Assembly (NCBI GenBank): GCA_029204225.1
Contig: CM055103.1
Coordinates: forward strand, 44,849,970 to 44,913,969
Source: Diphasiastrum complanatum
Taxonomy: Eukaryota; Streptophyta; Lycopodiopsida; Lycopodiales; Lycopodiaceae
Length of the DNA: 64,000 bases
Direction of reading: 5' to 3'
The position numbers and the translations under genes are program-made. Below, piece after piece: positions 49,483 through 63,044 of the stretch (position 1 is its first letter; each line of letters opens with the position of its first letter). The notes under the pieces are model-generated. The model did not search any database and was not told where the DNA came from. It worked only from the letters and a program-made list of their open reading frames with translations.

Positions 49483-50719
49483 TTTTTCAAATCAAATCAA
49501 TCAGACAATGAGATTGGATCTAGATTTTCAATCAAGAACTATCTCAATTCAGATCTGCAAAATTCCTTTCACTTGACAATAATCCAATTTTTGATTTTTG
49601 TAAAAAAAAAAAGATCAAGCGGTCGACACTTCTAAGAATGATAAATTCTCAAAATTAGAATAAAATTGAACCAGATTTGACCCAAAATTTGATAGAGACT
49701 TGATCTGGATAATCAAAACCTAAAAATAGTACTGGCGAAGGTTTTTTAGGTGAAGATTGGCTCGACGAAGGTTCAACAATGCTATTTCTGATTAAAAAAA
49801 CTCTCTGATCAGTTTTTTCTAACAAGATTGGTAGAAATAACCTTCGCCAAACTTTCAGATAGAGAATCTAACTCAAATAAAGCTAGGGTAGAACTAGTGA
49901 AGGTTTTTGACACATATTGAACACAATTTTTGTAGTTTGGCGAGGGAAAAAATAGAGATTTTCTATGATTCTGATAGAATTAATGTTTGTCAAACTCAAA
50001 AATAATAATAGACTATAAATAGACTAATTTGGAAACTCGGCGAAGGTTTTGGCGAAGAATCAAGAGTAATACTGGTATTTTTGCAAAAGAAAGAGACCTT
50101 TTTTGACAAAAATATGACAATATGACAACTGATCCTCTGAGATACCTTCTATTTCTGATATTATTCTTCGTCGACCTGGCAATAGATAGTTCTGAATCAC
50201 ACCTATGCACAGTGAATCAGACGAAGGTTCTTTTTTTGTATTTTTTTAGAGTTTTGGTGATTTCTTGGTGTTTTCTAATGGTTTTCCTGATGTTTCTGGA
50301 AATCTACTGGGAAGAAATGTTCACTTTTCAAACTAAAGGTTTTGTGATCGAAACCAAAGGTGCTTGAAACTCAGCAAACGTTTTCTGAAAGAGGATAAAA
50401 AGTTATCAGCTCTAATGACGGTTTTTGTTTTTTTTGACCAAAATCTAGCAGATTTGACCGATTTTTATTGTTCTTTTTTATTTCTCAGATTCAGATGGAT
50501 CTTAAGATTGGTGATCTGAATAGCTTTCTCTGTTCAATAATCAGATTAGATTTCAAACAAGAAAATCCACTCAAATCAGGCAAAATCACCTCCAAATTAA
50601 TCCTAAATGTAGTTTTAACACTATTCACGCCACGACAAGATGTCTAATGCAGGCTAACCATCCAACAAACATGCTGCAAACTGAAAAATTGGCGTAGCTC
50701 CCGGAAACAGTGCCAAATT
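49483..50719 (-). other. Leader of gypsy copy M with degenerate primer-binding site
   Basis: AT-rich leader with repeated GCGAAGGTT(T/C) phrases. At 50697-50718 the minus strand reads TTTGGCACTGTTTCCGGGAG, a mutated form of the common gypsy site TTTGGCGCCGTTGCCGGGG. Confidence 0.65.
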
Positions 50720-51552
50720 TGTAGTGGATTTCTTTCCTATCCTAACCTCAACCCAAGATCTAGCATCAAAGCATAGAAGTTAGTTGTCACGCGAAGGTTC
50801 GTTCCCATGAGAGCGATAGCATATCTTAGAATTCAGCATGAATGGAAGATCCAGATTTAACTCTAACATCCATTAAACCTAAGCATTAACACTACAATCA
50901 TTAACACTACATCAATAATGAAGAAAGCTTACTCTTTCTCTCTCTCCCTTTCTCTTTCACAAAAAGTATAAGAACATGCAATTCCAATAACAATCAGATC
51001 TAACAATTAGCAAATACAATGAAAAGCATGACAGATGGAGGAAAAGTGATAGAGAGTAAGGACATTCATAAATCCATTTCACAAGAGAACCAATCTGCTT
51101 TAATGAAGATATGTACATGTGTAGGAAACTCGAGTTGGTCTCTTTTGATAATGGAGAGGAGGACCTTGGCCTCAAAATTCTATTGGTCCATTTATACCTC
51201 CCTATCTATTCAAATTTAAAAAAGAGTGGGAACCCGTTCAAAATTGGAGGGAACCAATTTGAATCTGAAATTTGGTGGGACCCCAACTTTATTCACTAAC
51301 TTGACATTTAGGCCCGCGACATTAAAAGTCCCGCAAAAAGGCCTAAATTCCTTTTATATCAAATCTCTATGTGATCATCGGGTTGGACTTACACACGCAA
51401 GGTGCCTAATCCCTCTCACTTATTAACTAGGGTTAGGATTGCCTTGGGATCCGCAAACCCTCCAACACCTACATTAGGAGTGGTTTCCCACGTGGCATCT
51501 TGGCCTCACACGTGTGGAATCCACTTATGTACAAAATTTACATTATACTACA
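50720..51552 (-). repeat. Probable 5' LTR of gypsy copy M
   Basis: 833 bp starting right after the primer site, with ends TGTAGT and ACTACA forming a 6-bp inverted pair. No second copy is in the window, so this is a prediction. Confidence 0.5.
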
Positions 51553-52240
51553 TGGCTAGATTTGCCAATACAGGCAATTTTTCACACTACTATTAGAGTA
51601 TCTCTGGTTACTATACTAGATGAAATTCTAGATTGATACTGATGTTGACATTGTAACCGAGTGTGCACAGAACAATATTTATGAATTTAAACTTTGCTTG
51701 GTTTTAGTTCTTCTGATCATTTTGTATTCAATGGTTAGATAGAGAAAAAAAATCAAAGTATGGAGGCTATATTTCGAGCATATGTCTCAAGCAGTCTTTG
51801 TGGGGATGTCACCTCCCTTTTGTTGAGTTTGCTCATAATAGCGAGCATTTGACTATTGGTTAGAATTTGTTTATGCTTTCATAAGAATTTCAGTTGAAAT
51901 AGATGATCAAGTTCTTGACGATTAGAAATTTTTGTATTATATGCAAGAAATATCTCAATTGGTGAAGAAGATTTTCCAAAGTGTGACTATGCACAACATT
52001 ATGCTAATTTGAATTGAATATTTCGAGCATATGTCTCAAGCAGTCTCTATGGGGATGTCACCTCCCTTTCGTGAGTTTGTTCATAATAGCAACAACCATT
52101 TGGCTATTGGTTAAAGTTTGTATATGCTTTCATAAGAATTTCACTTGTAATAGATGATTAAGTTCTTGATGGTTAGAAATTTTTGAGGGACGGGAAAATA
52201 GCGAGCTATGTGAAGCAAGCTTTTTGTAGCCAAGTCAGTT
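51553..52240 (+). repeat. Duplicated integrase-tail remnant
   Basis: Two direct copies, about 51770-52010 and 52020-52190, of CATATGTCTCAAGCAGTCT...; GAGTTTG(C/T)TCATAATAGC. Broken translation (LPFVEFAHNS-like, then TIG) recalls the LPFVEFAYN box of gypsy integrases. Part of it is repeated inverted at 36940-37140. Confidence 0.6.
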
Positions 52241-52275
52241 TGGCGAGCTTTTTTTTTCATAGCATCCCTCTCAAT

Positions 52276-54091
<1,816 letters not shown>

Positions 54092-54182
54092 AAAACGACG
54101 ATTTCTAGCAAAAAAAAATTGGCCGGAGCAGATTGCTCCGCATCTGAGCCGGCAAATTTTTTTTGCTAGAAATCGTCGTTTT
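54092..54182. repeat. 91-bp hairpin (miniature inverted repeat)
   Basis: Arms AAAACGACGATTTCTAGC and GCTAGAAATCGTCGTTTT are perfectly complementary. They continue with A9/T8 tracts and CCGG..CCGG to an inner GGAGCA-GAT-TGCTCC loop stem. It sits between two direct copies of flanking sequence. Confidence 0.92.
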
Positions 54183-55594
54183 GCACCTGAGACAGTTGAA
54201 CTACAAATAAAGCATTCAGATCCAGTTTGAACCTGAGTTGGCACTCCTATTTATCAAGAATGAATGGTTTTTGCACCTGAGTTAGCATTTGTAAATGGTT
54301 GTTCTTGAAATATGTGGCTTCCAGAACCTAAACAGTGATTTCTAGCGAGGAGGAAGGGGGGAAAATAAAATTTCAAAATTTCCCTTGGGTTCCCCCAAAG
54401 GCTAGAGAATGGTTGCAAGGTTCAAACGGCCAGATGACTAGAAATGGCCATTTTGACAAAGAGTCCAGTACTAAACTCCCTCACGATGGCAGGGAAGGAC
54501 CTGTGTATTTGGCAACACTCTGAGCGCTCCAACAGATCAAGACGACAATGGTTTTTTTCATGAACTGCCCCATCCTCAACGAAATCACAAAAACATCATA
54601 CATGCAATTAGAGAACACCTCACTCATACTTTAGTAACGATCCATTTCTTTTGATTCACGTGAACCATCACCAATGGTTAAAAACAACCAGTGCTAGTAC
54701 GACCATCAACGAGTCCTCACATAAAACAAAAGCTCTCTCCTCTTTTCTTACTCTTCCATCCTTCCACGGGTTTCCATTCCCTCACTTGGCTCATCTACCT
54801 CACTAACACTATTATTAACTCCTCGTTCCTTCAACGTCCATACCATCCTCTCATGCTCATGCATTCTCTCTTAACATACATAACAAAAATCACTCCTTCA
54901 TCCTTTTTCGGGTATGCAAAAAGAGGCCTCTCCTTTTATAGGCATCTCTCAGGGTGGGCTGGGACCCATTCTACTGGCAACTGTGTGCCGATTTTTTCAT
55001 TAGTAGCCAGGTTTTACATGCCGGTTTTTATACAAAAACTGTGAAATTGCTCTAAAAGTAGCCCGATTTTTCGTGTGAAAATATTGGCTAACATTGGCGA
55101 CTTCACTGGGGAGTGTGGTCCCCACACGAACGAACTCAGAATGTCTTGATAGTGAATCAAGTATAGTGGGCTCAACACCCTTGCTGGGTGATGCTAACCA
55201 CAAGGATGGTGTCTTGAATTGTTCTCTTCCCAAAGGCCATTGGTTGAGCCTTTAGGATCCATCTGCAATTGGTTGGTCTTCACTGCAACATCTTCAGTTG
55301 ATTTGGTAACTTCATACCTGCATCAACCCATCCGTGACCTATGCGGCAAATGCTCCCAACCCATCAGATTCAAGGCATGCCCATCTCAGGCCCATGCATG
55401 GAGGGATATGCAAATGTAGAGTGATTTAGCATGTATGCAGGTTACTAGTGTTGTGTCTAATATTGCGTGGGTGTAGTGTGTATGTGCGTTGCCACTTAAA
55501 AAAGAATTGCACAGATCGAAGACTAGATGTACTCTTGTAACCATCGTCAATGAGGTGTTCCTAGCAAAGTGCTTAAAAATGATGATTTTGTTTT
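54183..55594. other. Non-coding, no gene recognised
   Basis: Starts with the second copy of the hairpin flanks. The rest has only short frames. Confidence 0.45.
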
Positions 55595-56572
55595 TCAAAG
55601 TGTATTCTTACATAGCTCAAAACTCCGATGTTTCAGCTCCCCTATGTAAAGGAGGTCATTCTCGGCCACATCTACCAATATTGGGTCGACCCCTTCCAGG
55701 AATTGAAAGTAGAACATCTCATTCAGTGTCTTGCATTCTTTGGCAGTCCGATCACGTATCCATAAATATAGAGCTAGGTCGGCTCTTGGTTCCATCATTT
55801 CATTCGGGTTGTACCACCATTTGGTGAGGGGGATCTTTGTCGGTTTAGTTCTAGGGCCCCAAGGTTGAAGCAACCACTTTTGTAAGTAATGGGCATAATG
55901 ACCACCCAGCCGAACAAGCTCATCTTTGTGGTGTGCGACAGTGATAGAGAATCTGCATAAGCTTTCACAAGCATCCTTGTAATCCTCGAAACTGCCAGGG
56001 ATGAGTGGCCACTTAAACCGGAGATGGGCTGGTAGATGGTCTCGGCTCAATAGGTTGGTCATGAAGTGGAAATTCCACTGGCGGCATGTATAAAATGTAG
56101 GCTTCAAAGTTCTTAAAGAATTTGGCATCTGAGAGGATTTCCTTTCCCTGCATGGGGTAGGTTGGTAGTGCATTCCGTGAACTGGTGATGTCAGATTGCC
56201 CTTTCCCTTTTTCCCTATGTTGGTACTCATGCAACTGTCGGGCTATCATGGTTGTGGTGGTTTCCATCGTGGCCAATTCAATTTTTAAGTTGGCAATGAT
56301 CTTCTCATGTCCCTTGAACTCATCATATCTTACTTTCCTCCGATCGCTCATGTCCTTTAGTTCGGTGTATTTCTGCTTCCATATATCTCGTTCCCGCTGG
56401 GCATTGTTGAAATCGTTGGTGGCTCGAATAGTAGCGTGTTTCTGCCTTCTGAGTTCTTCTTGTAGCTCCCGTTTTTCTGTGCTTGTCCGCTGTCATTCTT
56501 CTAGCATGAATCTTCACGTTGGTTGCTAGGTGGTTGTGACCCTTCTACGCTTGATTCATTTGACGCATCCAT
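55595..56572 (-). pseudogene. Coiled-coil protein remnant of unknown family
   Basis: Starts MDASNESSVEGSQPP at about 56572. A stop follows near 56510, then a long heptad-rich region read in one frame (EKRELQEELRRQKHAT; IWKQKYTELKDMSDRR; HEKIIANLKIELATME; HEYQHREKGKG). A frame change near 56200-56100 leads into a globular segment (FHFMTNLLSRDHLPAHLRFKW; DELVRLGGHYAHYLQKWL; LYLWIRDRTAKECKTL) ending at 55595. About 320 codons overall. I do not recognise the family. The layout (coiled coil plus globular part) recalls retroelement gag-like or plant transposon-associated proteins. Confidence 0.5.
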
Positions 56573-56601
56573 TTCCTGTTAATACATGCAGTCATAGTTT
56601 C

Positions 56602-57391
56602 TCAATCCGCCAGATGCATTAATCCTTGTATTAGATTCTGGTGGTATTGGCTAAAATAGGTCCCTAGTAGTCTGCAGCTCATTGTCTGCCGCAACTGTAT
56701 TAACAAGTCAAGATTTTCCAGGTCCACTTGGTTTATCAACTTCTTGATCCAACGTAGGCCGTACCAGGTTTGAGATCTTAGTACCATCCATAGTTCTGAT
56801 GCCTTGGTCAGGTGACTTGTGCTCACTGGGCACGGATCGCAGTGCCAATGATGATCGTAATCATAAGCCAAGTTTGCTAAGCTGTGTGCACAGTAGTTCT
56901 GATCTCTTGGAACATGCATCCATTCTATCAAGGAAAAGTTCTTATGAGTTCTCGGATGGACACGGTGTAAGCTCGTAGAATGCGGTCCTGGATCTGATAC
57001 ATTCCGGTCGCGTTCTTGGCTTGCATCCATGTAGAATGTAAGTGCGTTCAAGAGCGACATCCCTGAGTTGTCCTCTGATAGGCAGGACATAAAGATAATA
57101 CTGCAGAGTTATTCAGTCCATTTCTGCCTGGCCTGGGCATTGTAACACATAAGAAACAATCAAGTAATGCCCAAATGAGCCTGATAACAGGCAAGAAATA
57201 GATCTGTAAGCAAGAAGCAAAAAAGTAAACAACAGGTCCTCTGGAGCAGGGGACCTGTCAACATTTGACCTGTTGCTGCTTGCATCACTCACATTCTGAA
57301 ACGACATATGCTGCAAGACTATCTTTGATCGGACCCATGCATGCAATTTGAAATGTCTCCAGATCCGTTCATAGCTCAGAATGACCTGCAC
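56602..57391 (-). pseudogene. Two open frames, one with a weak RNase H-like C-terminal motif
   Basis: The frame 57090-56602 includes IEWMHVPRDQNYCAHSLANL, similar to the xxVPRxxNxxADxLANxA end of RNase H domains found in LINEs and some gypsy elements, with Asp replaced by His. The preceding frame 57391-57113 has no recognised motif. Both lie just upstream, on the same strand, of the coiled-coil remnant, so the three may be pieces of one mobile element. Confidence 0.35.
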
Positions 57392-57489
57392 ACACCATTC
57401 CCACGCACTGCATACATCCTCAGCTCCTTCTACATCATCCTCTACCTATAGCTTACCCATCGTCTCCACCTCCCTCCGTCACCATCTCA

Positions 57490-57980
57490 GCTGAGCACCC
57501 TCTCTCACGTCTCAACCGAACACCTTCTCTTCCATCTCAACCGAGCACCCTCTCTCACGTCTCAACCGAACACCTTCTCTTCCATCTCAGTCGAGCACCC
57601 TCTCTCACGTCTCAACCGAATACCTTCTCTTCCATCTCAGCCGAGCCTCTCTCTTTTACCATCTTGACCGACGCAACGCAGGTGCATCAAAAACAAAAAA
57701 AACAAAAAATTTAAAAATCTCAACCGAAGCTCATGCTCACATCTCAACCGGAGTGGTCCCTGAAATCTCAACCAAAGCACTCGTTGGAATCTCAACCAAA
57801 GTGTTTGCTGAAATCTTGACCAAAGTGTTCGTAGCCTCAGACCTATCCCAACCGACGGCCTTCCGTTACATCTCAGTCGAAGCCCATCAGCTAGATCTTG
57901 ACCGATGCCCATCTCTTAGATCTCAACCGACGGCCTTCAGTCCAATCTTGACCGACGCTCATCAGTCAGATCTCAACCGA
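57490..57980 (+). repeat. Minisatellite 4, TCTCAACCGA core
   Basis: The first part alternates CATCTCAACCGAGCACCCTC and ACGTCTCAACCGAACACC units (about 50-bp dimers). The second part (from about 57710) has more than ten diverged 24-28 bp units with ATCTCAACCGA(A/C)G. It lies in the leader of gypsy copy N2. Confidence 0.9.
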
Positions 57981-58813
57981 CGGCCTCAGACAACTGTCAA
58001 TAGACAGCCTGCTTCCATCGACCCAGATCCACGCTAGCCCCTAGACAGTTCCACCAACGATCAGACCGGATATGCATAGCCTATTCCAAAACCACCGCCT
58101 ATATTAAAGATCCATCCGACAATTTATCTCTCTATTGCACTACTGAAAACCATATCACATTCAACGCAAATGACCACATTGATCTGTAGTGACCTCCTTG
58201 CACAGTGAAACTGTATCCAACCGCAGTAGACCGCAATATTATGGTCTCCGGCTCCTTTATCACCTCCAACCGCCATCGACAACCAACAACAACCATCCTT
58301 GACCGCCATCCACCATCACATACCGCCATAACCGCAATATTACGGCCTACGACCCCTTCACCACTGCCATATTACGGCCTACGACTCCTACGACTTTCAA
58401 CGATTGCCATCGCCCACCACGACCGTAGCCACCCGCAAACAACCGTCATCGACCTCCATCAACCGTTCCTAACTGTTCCTGACTGCCACACCAGCCATCT
58501 TACGGCCTACTACAAATACACCACACCGTCACAGCCCACAGCAGACCGCAATATTATGGACTGTGACTCCTTCATCATCATTAACAACCCATAAACAACC
58601 GTCATAGCCACAATCCTCCACCATAAACGACTACCGAAAACCATTAACAGACCGTATCAATCATATTTTTTTGATACATCAATTCCATCATCTAGCCATC
58701 ACCAGTATCAAACCGACAACTCATGTTCGTGCAAACAAGTTGAGTATTTCACACCACCAGAAAACCCAATATAGCTAGCCATCCCAAATGATTACGCTAT
58801 CGCCATCGGACCA
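57981..58813 (+). other. Leader of gypsy copy N2
   Basis: Repeats of ACCGCAATATTA(T/C)GG and GGCCTACGACTCC, homologous to 13906-14560 ahead of N1. It runs straight into the CCHC part of gag; the capsid region present in N1 is missing here. Confidence 0.65.
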
Positions 58814-61800
58814 ATGAGCAACCGCTGCTTTATCTGTGGCAAAATAGGACATTTCATGGCTGACTGTAAGATAAAAACCAATACCATGCGGAATGTCTCG
58901 ACTGTGTTCGCAAACACAGCTTCAAACATTGTCCTAAACAACCTAACAACACGTCATATCACATCCAAACCTATTAGAGTTCTTACTAAAGCACAACGCC
59001 AACAACAAGAACAGCAGCAAAACCATGGACAATCAGCTGACCCACATGGAAGCTATTTGACGGCCTCCACATTACCAAAAGATTACCCAGACCCAAAAGT
59101 CGAACAAAGGCAATACAACAAATTTTGAGATGAATTTTTGCGAGAGGAAAAACATACGGAAAGTCCGTTATCAGCTCATACCCCCGGAAAGGAGCAATCC
59201 CTATAGGGACTTGAAGTATTTTCTGACCTCCTGCAAGCTCAACTCACCATGCCGTTCCATAGTGCTATCAAATCCTTCACCGGACTTCAACGCTATATCC
59301 ATCGTAGTTTTCAGCTCCCTTCTATCCCTGATAAACAACAAAAACCAAAAGAGATTCTTGACATTCCTCAGATTCCTATGAATCTGATGAATATAGGTGT
59401 TTCTAAGGGGAATAGCATCACACTACCTTTGTCCTATAAAGATTATCCCGCAGCATCTGCTATCCTCGATAGCGGATCAGGCATTAATATAATGGCTTTG
59501 TCATTGGCAAAGTCATGGGGCTTCAATACCCTCGATCAACCACGTTATAAACTTCGTATGGCTGATCAACGAGTTACTGACCCTGCTGGTCATTTATCAA
59601 ATATAAAAGTTCGAATAGCAGGTGTCAAGTTTATCATCGATTGTGTCATTTTAGACCTACCAGAAGATGCCAATACGTATAAGCTCCTTCTTGGTACACC
59701 CTGGCTCCAGATGGCAGGTGTTGTCCAAGACTGGAAGAACAGCAAAATTACCTTTGGATGATCATGTACTCCTCTATCTAGATGCTCAACGTTATCCGTC
59801 CAAAGTCATTCCTAAGGAGATCAAGTCACCAGGACCATTGGCTCATATCCAGCTAACATCCAAAGTACCAAACACACAAGCATATAGGCCCAAATTCAAC
59901 GTATATACTTGGGACGTGTATCCAGACGAAGTCTGGGATACAATCGACGCTGATATGGTAAGTGAAGCCACAACACCACTTAGTCAAAAACCACAAAACC
60001 CTCGGTTACAGAAAAATAAAATTATTGATACAAAATTAACCGAGCGTCAAAAACAGATGCGTGCCAAGCTTAAACAGCCAATCAAGCCCTTATTAGAGGG
60101 GCCAAACAAGCAGTCCGACAAAGCTTCCACGTCTGGTAAAGAATAAACTCAAATGATTCCTAAAGTCCCAGAACATTTTGTGGACCCACCTTTCGATCTT
60201 CCATAGAAGTTCAAAGACTTTACACTGGATGACGTTGTTATCCAGTTGCCGCAGCCACATCGGGAACCTACACCAAGTTCCAATTCTTTTGAAGGACCCG
60301 CTAAGACAATTCCACTAAACCTTAAAGATCTTGACGAGGATATAGATCGCATACTTCATGTTGGTGCACATCTGTCATCAACTCAATAGTCTGATCTAGA
60401 AATTTTATTACGCAAATACAGGGATGTATTTGCATGGAATTGTACCGAAATGAAAGGAATCCCCCCTGAAATAGTAGTACATCGGATTTCTCTAGAAGAC
60501 AATGCTAAGCCTGTTAGGACCCAGTCTATCGTCAGAGGATCGATGAGGATATTAATAAATTGTTGGATGCTGGTTTCATTTATGAAGTCCAACATACTGA
60601 TTGAGTATCACCCATTCTGGTTGTATCCAAGAAAAATGGCAAGCTTTGTATCTGTGTTGACCTCAAGAACCTTAATGTGGTTACGAAGAAAGACCATTTT
60701 CCCTTGCCCTTAACGACCCAAATATTAGAGGAAATGGTAGGAGCTGAAGCTTTCAGCTTCTTGGATGGATTTAGCGATTATTTCCTTGTTCAAATAGCCC
60801 TAAAGATAAACATAAAATGGCTTTTGCCACAAAGAACGGCGTTTACGCTTATAACGTTATGCCTTTTGGCTTATGTAACGCCCCCTCAACTTTACAACGG
60901 GTCATGCAACTGGCCTTTCAAGATATGTTACATCGGGTCGTGGAGATTTATCTCGACGATCTAGGTGTACATTCTTCCGCTGCTACGCACCTAGATGCCT
61001 TGGAGAAAATCTTCATTCGCTGTTGTAGGTTCGGCATCTCACTAAACCTTGATAAATGCCAAATATGGGTCACCCACGGGGTTGTACTCAGGCATATAAT
61101 ATCAAAGGACGATATTTCTACTGACCCGTCAAAAATCAAGGTTATCGTGGACATGCCCCTACCTGCAACAGTGAAGGAAGTATATGTCTTCCTCGGTCAT
61201 ACCAACTATTATCGCATCTTTAGAATCGACTATGCTGGCAAGGCACGCCTCGGTTATTTAGTTGTGATAGATCCGCGCTAGACCGAAGAACGAATTCAGG
61301 CCTTTGAGGAGTTGAAAACAGCCCTCACGACGGCTCCCATACTTTGCTCGCCAGATTACATGAAAGAATTCCATGTGCATACTAACGCAAGTAAATATGC
61401 CATTGGAGGTCTCCTTGCACAACCGGACGAGTATGGCAAAGATTTTCCTATACGTTTCTGAAGCAGACAACTGGTGCCTGCTGAAGTAAACTATACAACT
61501 ACCGAGAGAGAAGCATTGGCAATGGTCTATGTGGTACAACAACTACGACATTATTTATTAGGACAGGCCTTTGCTTTCTACACAGACCATCAAGCACTCC
61601 TATATATCATTAATAAGTCCTGTAAGACGGGACAAAAAGCTCGATGGCTACTGATTTTGGAGGAATTTAATTTCCGTGTAGTCGTTTGGAAAGAGACCCA
61701 ACGTTTCATGGCGGATCACCTTTTCAGACTACCAAGTGCTGAAAAAGCAACTGCACCAGTCAACGATGATCTCCCTGGTGCGTGCCTTTTTCAGATCGAT

Positions 61801-62455
61801 GCCACACCCCTATGGGCTGAGGAGATCACTCAGTTCCTCACAACAGGCCAACTAAAAGAAGGCCTGAGTACAACGAATTTTTTTTTTTTTTTAATAAAAG
61901 CAGCGCCCTTTCAGTTAATTGTGGGACAACTTTACAAAAGGGGCATTGACGGCATTATTCGATGATGTGCTTTTGAATCTGAGATACGACCGATAATATC
62001 TCAGGCTCATGAGGGCATTGGAGGTGGTCACTTTTTTGCCGAAGCCACAACGAAGATTATCCTTAGAGCAAAATTCTGGTGGCCATCTTTGTTTAAAGAC
62101 ACATTTGCTGTCATTAAAACATGTGATGTCTGTCAACGCGCAAAAAAAAATACCAAAGCAGACTTCACACCATTGACCCCCATTATAGAAGACGAAGCTT
62201 TCCATAAGTGGGGGATTGACTTTGTTGGACCAATCAGTCCAGCAGCAAAATATACCCAAGCTCGATACATCCTCATAGCCACCGATTACGCCACTAAGTG
62301 GGTGGAGGCTCGAGCGACGAAGGACGCCAACGCAAAAACAGTTGCACGTTTTCTTTACGAAAATATTATTACCCGTTTTGGCTGTCCCATTGAGCTTGTT
62401 AGTGATCGCGGCACGGATTTTTTAAATGTTGTCATTGATAATCTCCTATGCCATT
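58814..62455 (+). pseudogene. Ty3/gypsy gag C-terminus-protease-RT-RNase H-integrase (copy N2), decayed
   Basis: In order: zinc knuckle CFICGKIGHFMADC (58823), Gln-rich linker ([13 protein letters not shown]), protease with intact site AILDSGSGINIM (59461) and LLGTPWLQMAGVVQDW, RT with PLPLTTQILEEMVG, FSFLDGFSDYF, AYNVMPFGLCNAPS and catalytic YLDD (IYLDDLGVHS, 60943), RNase H with the first catalytic Asp changed to Asn (VHTNASKYAIGG, 61371) and FYTDHQALLY, integrase zinc motif (HEGIGGGH...CDVCQRAK) and core (WGIDFVGPIS; LVSDRGTDFLN), cut off at 62455 before the last catalytic residue by the copia fragment. At least five frame changes or stops are present, and a T-run sits near 61881. No chromodomain part is present; this is a different lineage from the element at 15126-21544. 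Confidence 0.9.
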
Positions 62456-62461
62456 GCCCAC

Positions 62462-62906
62462 CATTTGGCATGTGAACCACTTTCTTGGTTCCAACATAAG
62501 AGATCAAAGAAGTTAAGAACTCATTGTGACTAGTCATGTTTGAACTAGATCCATTATTTATCCACCATGAATCCTTGTCACTTCCACTTGACATTATACT
62601 TGAAGAACACATCATGAGAGAATCACAAGAATCTAGATCCTCATTAGAAGTACAAAAGTTGTTTTGCTTGCTACCTTCATTACTTTGCTTCTTATGACAT
62701 CCATTTGCAAAATGACCTTTTATCCCACAATAAAAGCACTTGAACTTTGACTTATCTTTCTTTCTAAAAGAAGTAGAAGAGGAGGAAGAGTGATCACTAT
62801 GATCTGAGTTACCACTTTTGGACCATTCTCCTTTAACTTTGACTTTCGTGAAGAAAGCCTCTTCACCTCCACCTTGCAAGGATGCACCATCAAGCTTTGA
62901 TTGCAT
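62462..62906 (-). pseudogene. Ty1/copia fragment 4: gag zinc knuckle and protease start
   Basis: The minus strand reads GASLQGGGEEAFFTKV, a Ser-rich linker, the intact knuckle CFYCGIKGHFANGC and a protease-site region WWINNGSSSNMTSHNEF. In the latter the D-S-G of copia proteases (WWIDSGASSHMT) is N-N-G, so the catalytic Asp is lost. It abuts the broken integrase of N2 at about 62460. Confidence 0.82.
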
Positions 62907-63044
62907 AGGTATAGCTCATTCCGCTGTGCATGAATATTTTTCATTCAAGTTCGTTTCTCATTCGACTTTTGAGTTCGTTTCTTTTCATGTTCATTTTCCT
63001 TTCGAGCTATTTTAGTTTCTCACACTCACATACCCTCTTTCTCC

